This document shows, piece after piece, positions 32,837 to 43,775 of a stretch of 64,000 nt of DNA. Origin of the DNA: Bolinopsis microptera. Its lineage: Eukaryota; Ctenophora; Tentaculata; Lobata; Bolinopsidae. The position numbers were made by a program, and so were the translations under genes. The stretch covers positions 8,235,303 through 8,299,302 of the forward strand of contig NC_087075.1 in assembly GCF_026151205.1 (NCBI RefSeq), given 5' to 3'. The notes below the pieces were generated by a model. The model worked only from the letters and a program-made list of their open reading frames with translations, did no database searches and was not told the origin of the DNA. Every line of letters starts with the position of its first letter. The first letter of the stretch is position 1.

Positions 32837-34963
32837 ATGTTCCTCTTGTTGATCGTCGTAATCGTCTTTCCTGCTGCTGCCTCTGATGATAAGCAGTACA
32901 CTGCTCTTCACTTTGGTACCTCCAGTAATGATTATATTAGATTTAATTTTAATATGGCCCCGTTTCAAGACTCCTTCTCCATCTGTACTTGGATGAAACG
33001 TGTAGACACCACTGCTTCTCACCCAGCAGTGTTTCAGTACTATGCAAGTAGCTTTGAGATCCGGATAACTTCTAATGGCATTTACAACCAAGTAGTAGCA
33101 GATACAGATTTGAACGGTAAGCAGAGTGCGTTCACAACACCTGTTGGGAGCTGGTTTAACTACTGTATTACTTGGTCACTCGCCTCGAGGAGCAGCAAGC
33201 TGTATCTGGATGGCAATTTGATAGGCACAGGTACAACAGACTCTGGAAGAACACTGAACATGGGAGGATTTCTGTTCTTCAATAGGCATTCTTATACTAC
33301 AAGTTCTAGTTCCATATTCGGAGGCCAGCTCTATCAGTTTAACATATTCACTGAGGCACTCAGCTCGGCCGATGTAAAGAAAATAGCAGAAGGTGGGCTG
33401 TGTATGGACCTTAAAGAATTCTCTGGAACTAGGGCTTTGCGATGGGAACACATTCTGTCCCAATCGAGGAGCGGATCTGTGAGCGAGTTTATGATAGGAT
33501 CTGTGAGCGAGTTTATGATGTGTGAGTGGAAGAAGGAACTAGAAACTCAGTTGAGAGCGTCAGAAGAGAAGTTGACAAATGTGACTGGTCTACTTAGCGG
33601 GACTGAGGAGAAACTGAATACCACTATTGAAGAGCTAGGAGCTGTGAGAGGTGAACTGAACTCTACTGAGGAGAAGCTAGACGTAGTCACCAGGGACCTC
33701 AACAAAACAGATGCTGCAATGGAGTCTGTAATGGGGCAACTGAATTCCACCCAGGAGGAGTTAGGGACAGTCAAAGGTAAACTTGAAAGAACGGAGCGCG
33801 AGCTGGAAACAAATTCAGCTCATCACAACAAGACAGGCGAGGAGCTAGACACCTGCTCAACTTCCCTAACAAGCACAATGACCCAGCTGGAGACCGCCAG
33901 GACATTCAAGAATATCACCAGGTGGGATATCCTATACACCACTCCCTACTACAACAAGGTGCTGACGGAGGAACTGTTCCAGCAACTGTCTTCCAGTTGG
34001 GGAATTTTGGGTAAGCGTAAACTTACTTTATTTTTATCAGTGATTACATCGACCCCTGAACATGTGTATGACAATTAAATGTGCATTCTTATTTACTTTT
34101 GATATCGGAGTAAACTGTAAAATGTATAACTTGCTTTATAATTGGACGTAATTTGACCAGACATTGCCGTTGCAGCAGACTTTGATGTTCTGTAAACGGA
34201 AAACTTTATTTGAACGGAGAGGTTCAGATATAAATGCTAAGGCTTCTAGCGTCCGTTCAGATAAAGTCCAATAAAGTGTAATGACTAAAATTTCAAAGCA
34301 TGATGACTAATATTATAAGACTTCATGTTCAGACTTCAAATTTTCAGACTTCAAATTTTCAGACTTCAAATTTTCAGGGAAGTTTGTAGGTGTGAATATA
34401 ACTGATGGTGTTGTCGACCACTTCCGCCAGTACCATCAAGAACCAGTTTGTGACGCCTTCGAGCAAATCTCATACCAAATGCTTAGTAAGTTATACTTAT
34501 CTGAAACTGGAAAATGGCCATTTGGGCTGATACCAGCATCCAGGGGTATTTGCTTATTACTTTATTAATTACAAATTGACAAAACCTTCTTTACTAACTT
34601 AATATATAATTAAACAATACAGTTGCCGTTTGTCCTCACTTGGTTAAATTAATATTACGCAAGACCATATTGATATATGATATAATAATATCGAAAGTTA
34701 ATTCGATAATTCTCAAGGGTTCCTTAATATTTCCCTTTAATTTGTATAGACCAAATCAGCATGTTGATTTAAATATATCAATGTACATTGTACGTGCGAA
34801 GTTGACTTTTAGTTTTAACGGCCCAAAAATTACAATAACTTTTTTCCTAGGACAGTTTGTAGGAGTTGAATGGACTACGGGGATAGCCGATCACTTTCGA
34901 GACACTCACTTGGTGAGTCGTGAAGACTCGCCATGTGAGACTGAGAGCGATACGGAGAGCTAA
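32837..34963 (+). CDS. Secreted LamG/pentraxin-like protein with glycosylated coiled coil, 3 exons
   Basis: Exons 32837-34010, 34378-34485 and 34851-34963 join in phase (1,395 nt, 464 residues). A signal peptide (1-16, LLLIVVIVFPAAA) leads into a concanavalin A-like LamG/pentraxin fold (about 20-190). Its landmarks are FSICTWMKR, WFNYCITWS, LYLDG and GGQLYQFNIF, the usual pattern of this family. Residues 205-224 include an in-frame duplication (GSVSEFMI/GSVSEFMM). A coiled coil follows (about 230-350) with repeated LNSTEEKL-like units, most bearing N-glycosylation sequons. The C-terminus has two related short exons, GKFVGVNITDGVVDHFR and RQFVGVEWTTGIADHFR. It is probably an oligomeric secreted lectin-like protein. 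The large open frame continues past the donor (TTGG then GTAAGC), but its last 22 or so residues (from KRKLTLFL) are intron. A poly(A) signal AATAAA lies near 35044. Confidence 0.85.
34324..34377 (+). repeat. 15-bp tandem repeat carrying the exon 2 acceptor (3 copies)
   Basis: Three copies of ACTTCAAATTTTCAG end directly at the 3' splice site of exon 2 of the LamG gene. Each unit ends TTTTCAG, so there are up to four consecutive usable AG acceptors at 15-base spacing. Confidence 0.9.
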
Positions 34964-35039
34964 CTTACCAAGCGTTACACGGACACTTGACTGCAACAAT
35001 AGTGAACAGCTGTAGTCCTATTAGTATTACTATATATTA

Positions 35040-35080
35040 ATATATAATAAAGTATATATATATATATATATATAATACTA
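35040..35080. repeat. TA dinucleotide tract and poly(A) signal of LamG gene
   Basis: AATAAA (about 35044) is followed by a run of TA/AT dinucleotides. It lies about 80 bases past the stop codon at 34961-34963. Confidence 0.5.
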
Positions 35081-35252
35081 TATATTACTATGTATTAGGA
35101 CTCCTTGTCAATGAGCAATGGACTTTTTGTTCATATGGGCTGATCTTTTTGGCTTTACGGCGTGATTTATATATCCGAAAAATCACACTCCTCAAATTGC
35201 GCGCATTCAGCCATCAGCATTGCAATAACGTTTTTTAAATTCATTACTAATA

Positions 35253-36331
35253 GATGTGGATACTGGCGGGGAGGTGATCATTGTTTGTTTACATTAATAG
35301 TGAGCACATGTTAAGCAGGCTGAGGAGGTGATCATTGTTTGTTTACATTTTAGATCGAGCATAACAATGCGAACAAAGGGTCAAATACAAATAAGAAAGG
35401 TAAACGTACGATATAATGTCCCTCTGCTCACTCTTCCTGTTGTGATTGGACGGATTAGCGTCACGTGACAGAACACCTCTATTACAATTTGAATTGGTCG
35501 GGATCGCGGAGCACATCAGGGCTGCCCGTCGTCCGAATAAATATAATTCAGTTGTTATTATGATTGTTATATACCTTTATTGTGTTTCTTTTGACTTTTG
35601 CTATATCGTGCTCTGCTCTGAAAATTGTGATAGAACCTGTTCGAGTTGTTAATGAGACAATCTCCTTGTTCTTTCGTTTCAGAATCAACTTGTTCTTTGT
35701 TTGAGTAACACAACAATTTTGAGGAAAAAGGAAGCGTTATTGGGCTGTAAAACCAACTTAAATCGATTTCTCGTGCAACGTTGTACAGGTGAGGAACAGT
35801 CACCAAAATGAGTTGCTTACCTGCTGTGTTTTGTCGTACTCTGCTCTTCGCTCAAGTTCGATCAGTTAAGGTGAGGATTGCCTCGATCTTTCGGTTTCAG
35901 CCCTAGGTCAAGAGCTGTAGAACCGAAGGATCAAAATATATGTTGCTTGTTGCTCGCATTCTAAACTATAAAACATCAATTTTGAGGGATAAGGAAGTGT
36001 TTATAGGTTCTGAAACCTAGCTAAATCGATTTTTCGTGCAATTTTAGGTTAGAAACGGTCATCAAAATGAGTTAATGAGAAGGTCGATTTCTTGGTTATT
36101 TTTGAGCTTTCGTTCAGAAAATAATTCGGGGCCCTCAAAGGGGGGTAACAAGAAGGCGTTACAAGTGTTACAAACCTTCTATAATACAAAATATGTATCA
36201 CCTCATCAGCCTGCTTAACATGTGCTCGACCTAAAATGTAAACAAACAATGATCACCTCCTCAGCCTGCTTAACATGTGCTCACTATTAATGTAAACAAA
36301 CAACGATCACCTCCCCGCCAGTATCCACATC
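35253..36331. mobile_element. 1.08-kb non-autonomous inverted-repeat element, TA-flanked
   Basis: The left end GATGTGGATACTGGCGGGGA and about 110 further bases are repeated inverted at 36190-36331. TA flanks each end (35251-35252, 36332-36333). Each terminal region holds the word GATCATTGTTTGTTTACAT twice, so the arms contain a small tandem duplication. The inner part has two diverged direct copies (about 35690-35815 and 35959-36074). There is no transposase. TA target duplication suggests Tc1/mariner or a related superfamily. Confidence 0.75.
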
Positions 36332-36333
36332 TA

Positions 36334-37360
36334 TACAATAAGTATTTAGAATTAGATGTGGTGCAGATTGTAAGAGTTCATTTTAAAATGTAAAATAAAT
36401 TTGAGATTGGCACTGATCTGGATCTTATTCTTAGCAATCAGCATTCTCTGGATCACTGCATTCAGGCACCCTGGACCAACCCACTACATGAGCCACAGCT
36501 TTCAATTAATTCATATTCAACCCTCACGTCAAATTATCCTCACCAAATAATTTATTGGTAGAACTGATTCCTAAAACCATTTGAGAATATACAGTTACAC
36601 TGTATACTGCAGGCTGGGCCAGAACTAACTAACTATAGCTATATGACATAATTTTGACAAGCTAAACAAACCTTTGGTTTACAGTAAAGAAAGGTCACAT
36701 AGTGAAGTTGAATCTGGCCCACCAATTGATAATGATATAGATTTCTGGAGTGCTAATATTGCTAAGAAAGAGGGTTTGCATTTGTGCCAGCGATTAAAAT
36801 ACCTTATCGGCCTCTTCTGGGGTTGTATCAGTATGGTTTAACACCAGATCTTTCGTCCAAACAATTTAAATTTCATTTTATCTAAAAACGGATTGATCGC
36901 GATGCACATGCTATTGTTCATGTTGAGTAATATAATTAACTTTAAAGATGAAGCAGCAGAATCGGCCGGCCGATAAGGTAATATATATTACCGGTATATC
37001 GTATACTGACACTGTGTAATTTATTTACCTAGGCCTAACTTATAGCGGGTTTGATTGGAAATTTCAAAAAGATATTTAATTTTCAGTATTATATTTGACT
37101 TTTCCAAGAGCACCTATCTTAAAAGCATTTCTTTTCATATGTTCAAATATGTATATTACTAATACTATTAGCTTGAGGACATGAATTCGATGATCTTGAA
37201 GCTTTATTTTATACTCTTTTGAAGTAAAGTTAATTTTATTAATTAATAGGGATATCTTTGTTTCACTTAGTAATAGCTGCAGGTCAGTAGACCAATATTC
37301 AAATACTCATTAATTAAAATTAAAATCTTCATGAGAAGATCCTTTTTGTATTGGTGCTGT
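36334..37360. other. Intergenic, no gene seen
   Basis: AT-rich; no frame of note and no strong repeat. Confidence 0.5.
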
Positions 37361-37364
37361 GAAG

Positions 37365-37675
37365 TCAATCCCGGTCAAAATATTTAATCCCGGGATTTGG
37401 GAATCCCGACCAAAACGAATCCCGGGATTCCCGAAAATTGGGATTCCCAAAACACAAAAGCAAATGGTGCTCCAGCTCATCTTTAGGTCCCATTTTGTGT
37501 AATACTAATAAAGTCATAAAGTCAACTTTGCAACTACAAGTACAAACTATAACACAAATATTTAAAATTCCTGAAAATCGGGAATTGAGAAAATTTCCCG
37601 GTCGGGAATTCCCGACTGAAAATCTTCAGGAAATCCCGTGATTCGGGAATCCGGTGTTGGCAGTTGAGATTGACT
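37365..37675. repeat. Element with repeated GGGATTCCCG / GGGAATTCCCG words
   Basis: GAAGTCAATCCCGG at the left and its inverted counterpart (GAGATTGACTTC, 37665-37676) bound about 310 bp. At least seven palindromic CCCGGGATTCCCG-, GGGAATTCCCG- or ATCCCGTGATTCGGGAT-type words lie inside. It is probably a MITE; the words resemble kappaB sites. Confidence 0.6.
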
Positions 37676-37979
37676 TCACTAACTCGTACAATATTTGTTT
37701 CAAGTACAAAATATTGACCGTCGTGTGGCAACGTGACGATCAGTCCCGTCCAACTCCAACTCGGCGCACGTTTTGGTCTGTTATAAACCTACAAGGTTTG
37801 AATTGCATCCATCATTCACAAATTAGGGCCATTTATAGATCTACAATGTATTTAAGTAAGTCACGTGATAGTGGAGTGATTATTTATCATCCTACCAAAC
37901 TAAAAAACGCTACTGTCTTATAATTATTTAATTTCTTCGTGAAAAGTACAATTGTGTAAGTAACCTTTGTTGGGCACTA

Positions 37980-38390
37980 TCCGTCGCGGAGTCGAGTCCG
38001 CGGCGGAGCCGCCGGACTCCGAGCGGACTCCGAGCGGACTCCGGCGGTGCTCCGCCAAAATATATTTACAGTGGACTCGAGTACATTTTGGCGGACTCCG
38101 AGCGGAGCCGAGCGGACTCCGAGCGGACTTTAAAGTCCGCCGCGGACTCCGAGCGGCTCCGCGGCGGCTCGGCGGAGTGTCCGCCGCGGACTAAGCCACT
38201 AGGCGGACTCCGGTCCGCCGCGGACTCCGGCGGAGTGCTTGGCGGACTCCGCCGGACCTCTCCGCCAGACTTGAATCCGGCGGAGTCCGGCGGAGCTCGG
38301 ACTCCGCTCGGACTCCGCTCGGAGTCCGCCGGACTCCAACAGAGTCCACTGACTTCCGACCTCCGACTTCCGACTTCCGACCCTCGGCTA
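37980..38390. repeat. GC-rich subterminal array, left arm
   Basis: Dozens of overlapping GCGGACTCCG / CGGAGTCCGC words, some with AGCGGACTCC spacing of about 11. Long frames on both strands across it arise from stop-poor GC sequence and are not genes. Confidence 0.85.
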
Positions 38391-41300
38391 AATTTGTCAC
38401 GTGACATACAACATAGCATTTTGCAATATTGTGGCCAGGCCCAGATGAAAAGGTCGCTAGTGATAAACCTTAACCATTACCCTCACAATGTCAATAGTGT
38501 ACAACTCTAGTCCTAACTTTGACCCTATAATGTATAAACGTTGACCCTAACCCTCCACCAAACCGTCAGCAGCGAAATATCAATATCATTGACTGGTCAC
38601 GTGACCAAAACAATTTTTGTAATATTATCTCATATAGGGAAGCGTTTTTAGTTTTACCCTACACGTTGCATGTGGCGTCATTCGGCCGGATCCCAGCAAG
38701 CAAAAATACGTCGACCATCACAGGACGACGCCAGCCAGCACTCTCTACGCTCTTCGAACTCCGATCGTCCTGTGACGAAGTAAGGACGAAGCCTGAGGTC
38801 CTCAGGTAACATCGACCACCGATTGAAAATTCAAAGATTTTTTGACATAAAGGTCAAATGTAAAACTAAAATCTTGATGTTGATTGATTGACGACGTCAA
38901 TTTTTGAGCACAGCGCGAGCGCATGCGGAAAAGGACCGCGTAGCTAGTCAAGATGTTAATAAATATTTGGCTTGTGGCGCGATGTGTTGCTCTAACTATA
39001 GCCCTCTCGCTTGCAGTAGCGCGCGACCGCCGGAGGCGGAAATGACCTGGTTAGCTAGGTAAACGCGATGTGCCTTGTAGGATGAAATCCTACTACTACT
39101 AGCTGACGCCATTCGCAGCTGTGCTGCTCGCTGTACGTCAGCGATCGAAATTTATACGCGTATCCCCCGTTAAGATGTGCGTGTGTGATATAAACGGATT
39201 CTAAATGAGAATGGGGAAATCCTCACTACTTCTGTATCTTTGGTTAAATTACACTGTAAAAGTATCATCCTGGGATCTCAATCCATCAACAATAATAACA
39301 CCTGGACTTACCACAACTTTCACATCGCCCCTCACTCAGTCACAGACCAAACCATTTCATCACTCACTCACCAAATTGCCGACCCAATATCTATTGAAGT
39401 GGCAAAAATTTTGTAGACAAATGATATTTCGATATTATTGCTGCAGCAGATACAAATACCAACATTATTATATTCCCAAACGTTTGAACCTTTAAATTAA
39501 CTAGGAAAGTCAATCCCCAACTTGACTTTTACTGTTTTAAACAGATATGATGATATCACAATGCTGGCAAGCATTACCGTCGCCCTTATATTCACAATAC
39601 TATTTACCCCCTATACTAGTATATCCCCTTTATTGTTTTCCAGGCATTAAGACTCATCGAAAGTAGTTCAGCAGGCATATTTAAGTTTAAAACATTCTAA
39701 TTCAATGTTAAAGATGACAGGAATAAGAAATAGTTATGTGGAGGTTTTTAAGAAATTTGCGCAAAATACGCGCCAGCATGTTATACGAAATTAGGTAAAA
39801 AACCCAAAATCGCCATATTCAGGTGCCTTAAAAACCATGTTAAAATTGAGTTAGAGATATGAAACTTTGCAGGGCGTCTAGACCTTGTCCAAATCGACTG
39901 TAAAAAAAATTTCATGTTTCAGGAGTATCGGGAAGTGGGTTTTCTGGAACCCCTGTTTTACAACAGATTGTCGTGAAGATATATATATATATATATGTAT
40001 GTATAGACGCTTTTTGCAGTCAATTGTAGCCTACATTTAAGTGTCCGTAGATTCGAAAGTATAAATGATACAGTCATCTCGAACCACAGGTTTTGAAGAT
40101 AATCGTTTAAGCTTTAGTTTACATTGTATTGAAAAATAATTTAACTTCATCATCATCACTTGATGACGTCATCAAGTTAAGTGTTTTTAAAACTTGACTT
40201 TTGACAAAGTAACAACTTTTCAAATCGATTTTACACTATTAAGAAGTAATTTTATTCAAAATCTGAGGAAATTTTTATCTTAGATAATTGTTCAAGCATT
40301 CCGAAAATCTACCGGAATAGTTTCCTACCTTGCTCCTTCATAAAGATATTTGCTATTGAAGTTAGTGCTTTTTTGAAGAATAATTTTATAAAAACACAAA
40401 AGTTGTGAATTAGTATTCTCTGGTGTTGGGCCATCCCTTGGGTTGTGGAGCTCAATTTTGCTTCTTAAAGGTGTAAATTGTGTTATAGGCTAGTTTTAAA
40501 GTTAACAAGAATTTCGCCGCGGTTACACCACGCACGATTAATTTTCCCTGCTTAAACCGTTAATATTTGCAACGCAATATTTTCATCGTAATTTGTCATT
40601 GCGCGCGTGCAGGATTGCATGTTTGATGTTATCGAATATTTAGACGCCGCGCACAAATTTTGGGCTAATTTAATTTGAACGGCATCGTTTGACAATTGAA
40701 ATTCGCGTTGGATACTGCAATTAACTAACACATGCTGAACGTCACGCGCAGCATAACAGACGCTTCCTATACACTTAATTATAGGGGAGTGGTCTATATT
40801 GCGAAGGAGCAGACTTTTGTCGTCACCGCAGGTCCATCGGGATAGCTCATATATCCAAACCCGATTACTTATTCCCTACGATCTTTTTGCCTTCGGCAAG
40901 AGCAGGGAAAAAAATCGAAAAGTTGCACACGTGGGGACACGCCCAAACTGATTTAAAATAGCTAAAATCACTAAAAATTTTGATTTTCACGATTTTTATC
41001 AACTTTGGAGTCCCGTTGTGATCCAAGTTCTTTTTGAAATCTTCTGAAACTTTGCATGCTTATCAAACCATATATTAAATACCACTATGCAAAAATTTAC
41101 GGTGATTCAATATTGTATGCGCACGCAACGTCCGCTCAAAGTTTGCACGTGCGAAAGGTGAGAATTTTGCTCATTCGTGATTTCGAATATATTCTGCTTT
41201 CCACGATATTTAAATGGCATTATATATGAATTTAATGCAAACTTGAATGAGTAAAAAGTGCCATATTCAGTCGGTTATCGACAGATATACCTAACTAAAC

Positions 41301-41410
41301 ACAAGGAAACGTTTTCAAAGGCAGAATTTCGAAATCGTCGAAATTACCTCCTTGTTAATGAAGTTTCGACTGTGTAAATTATCCTGACATTATAATCAAA
41401 AAGAGATGAT

Positions 41411-41739
41411 ATTTGACCAAAACCCATAATCATGGGTAGAGTGTACCGCTGCCAGTGTCTCTCTTTTCCAAACAAAAGGAAATGATATTAATTTAAGGAA
41501 CCGTCCGCTAATGCAAATTGATACCGAGAATGAAATCGGTCGCTCGATTTTTCCATTCGATCACGGCTTACGAATTGTAATAAAGCTTATTGATTTGAAA
41601 AAGCGAGCGACCGATTTCATTCTCGGTATCAATTTGCATTAGCGGACGGTTCCTTAAATTAATATCATTTCCTTTTGTTTGGAAAAGAGAGACACTGGCA
41701 GCGGTACACTCTACCCATGATTATGGGTTTTGGTCAAAT
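41411..41739. repeat. 329-bp near-perfect palindrome inside foldback core
   Basis: The arm beginning ATTTGACCAAAACCCATAAT is repeated inverted, ending at 41739, around a 40-50 base centre near 41560-41590. It is probably a nested MITE. The right flank continues TAACTTAACTTATT, but no certain target duplication is visible. Confidence 0.8.
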
Positions 41740-42112
41740 TAACTTAACTTATTATTATTATTTTTTTTTGTTTACATACTCCTTCTTAGTGTGGTGACTT
41801 GGGGTCCATAAATATAACAATACAAGCTGATAAACCAAAAAGAACAACTGGGGTAGGTAGGTAGCCCTGGTGGGTGCGTAAACTTTACGGTCTGCTCTCT
41901 CCAAGATCAGCCTGCTTCTCCATTTTACCGTGAAGCCTAATTTCTAGTTTTTATAAAATATACAATGCAAGTGCAGGTTTACCAATCTTAATCTACTTAA
42001 CAACTCAATAGCCCAAGTCACCATACCCGTAGTATATTCCATAGTAATAGAAGAGCTTTAAAGTTTTTCAAATTGTTGCTATAATTGATTTAAATAAAAA
42101 TTTGTTGTTTTC

Positions 42113-42541
42113 TTGCCACTCGACGCGCCACACAATTTATTTCGTTGCTCGTCGCACGTCGACGAACAACGCGACGAAGCTCGTTGCGACGTGCCGCGCA
42201 ATGAGCTGCCAGGCTAGGACATCGTCCTGGTCCAACAAATTTTGGCGAGCGATTTTCTCCAAAAATTTAATGAGGGCGCCGACTTCCACTCTAGCTAGGT
42301 TTCTTTTTACCCAGCGCGCGTTCTTTAATGGGATATGAGGTAAAATTAGGTAAAAAGAATCCACTGACTTGGCCAGAGTGCTTTCATAAAACTCTATTAC
42401 TAGCTTGGCGTTGTAGGATTATATAATTTAATTTCGGATCGAGTGAAGCGAGTGATACACATTACTTTCATTAAACGAGCTTCGTTGTTCGTCGACGTGC
42501 GACGAGCAACGAGAAAAATTGCGTGGCGCGTCGGGTGGCAC
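42113..42541. repeat. Second nested inverted-repeat element
   Basis: GCCACTCGACGCGCCAC at the left and its inverted copy ending at about 42541 (with GCGTGGCGCGTCGG) bound 429 bp. Both arms contain CGTTGCTCGTCGCACGTCGA. The right end abuts the inner end of the right foldback arm, at CTTAACGGGTGATAC. Confidence 0.75.
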
Positions 42542-43369
42542 ATCTTAACGGGTGATACGCGTATAAATTTCGATCGCTGACGTACAGCGAACATCACAGC
42601 TGCGAGTGGCGTCAGCTAGTAGGATTTCATCCTACAATGCAAGGCACATCGCGTTCATCTTATAGCTAACCAGGTGCTTTCGCGCCGCTGCGGGCGCGCT
42701 TGTTCCACAAGTCATTTCCGGCGGTCGCACGCTACTGCAAGCGAGAGGGCTATACTTAGAGCAACACATCGCGCCACAAGCCAAATATTTATCAACATCT
42801 TGACTAGCTACCCGGTCCTTTTCCGCATGCGCTCGCGCTGTGCTCAAAAATTGACGTCGTCAATCAATCAACATCAAAATTTTAGTTTTACATTTGACCT
42901 TTATGTCAAAAAATCTTTGAATTTTCAATCGGTGGTCGATGTTACCTGAGGACCTCAGGCTTCGTCCTTACTTCGTCACAGGACGATCGGAGCTCGAAGA
43001 GCGTAGAGAGTGCTGGCTGGCGTCGTCCTGTGATGGTCGACGTATTTTTGCTTGCTGGGATCCCGGGATCCGGCCGAATGACGCCACATGCAACGTGTAG
43101 GGTAAAACTAAAAACGCTTCCCTACAATTATATGAGATAATATTACAAAAATTGTTTTGGTCACGTGACCAGTCAATGACATTGATATTTCGCTGCGGAC
43201 GGTTTGGTGGAGGGTTAGGGTGAACGTTTATACATTATAGGGTCAAAGTTAGGACTAGAGCTGTACACTATTGACATTGTGAGGGTAATGGTTAAGGTTT
43301 ATCACTAGCGACCTTTTCATCTGACCACAATATTGCAAAATGCTATGTTGTATGTCACGTGACAAATTT

Positions 43370-43769
43370 AGCCGAGGGTCGGAAGTCGGAGGTCGGAAGT
43401 CAGTGGACTCTGTCGGAGTCCGGCGGACTCCGAGCGGAGTCCGCCGAGCTGGCGGACTCCGCCGGACTCCGCCGGATTCAAGTCTGGCGGAGAGGTCCGG
43501 CGAAGTCCACCAAGCACTCCGCCGGAGTCCGCGGCGGACTGGAGTCCGCCTAGTGGCTTAGTCCGCGGCGGACACTCCGCCGAGCCGCCGCGGAGCCGCT
43601 CGGAGTCCGCGGCGGACTTTAAAGTCCGCTCGGAGTCCGCTCGGCTCCGCTCGGAGTCCGCCAAAATGTACTCGAGTCCACTGTAAATACATTTTGGCGG
43701 AGCACCGCCGGAGTCCGCTCGGAGTCCGGCGGCTCCGCCGCGGACTCGACTCCGCGACGGATAGTGCCC
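43370..43769. repeat. GC-rich subterminal array, right arm
   Basis: This is the inverted counterpart of 37980-38390, with the same GCGGACTCCG words. Differences are small and scattered. Confidence 0.85.
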
Positions 43770-43775
43770 TTTGTT

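Larger units (their letters stand above)
37972..43769. mobile_element. 5.8-kb foldback element with 1.2-kb inverted arms
   Basis: It starts GGGCACTATCCGTCGCGG and ends with the exact reverse complement. TTTGTT is found immediately outside on both sides (37966-37971 and 43770-43775), a clean 6-bp target duplication. Arms run 37972-39175 and 42542-43769. The outer 400 bases of each arm are an extremely GC-rich array of GCGGACTCCGA-like words. The inner arm portions contain GC-rich CACAGGACGACGCCAGCCAG-type sequence. The core (39176-42541) has no transposase, polymerase or capsid-like frame. The superfamily is not assigned; the element is non-autonomous. The arms agree closely, which suggests recent origin or gene conversion. 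Confidence 0.85.

Noticed and set aside
37967-38510. Overlapping long frames on both strands (and the counterparts at 43340-43787)
   Set aside because: They lie in the GC-rich repeat array of the foldback arms, which lacks stop codons by composition; the translations are Arg/Ser/Gly repeats.
37972-43769. Polinton-type element, suggested by the 6-bp target duplication
   Set aside because: No polymerase, integrase, protease or capsid-like frame, wrong terminal bases and much too short; a foldback element fits better.
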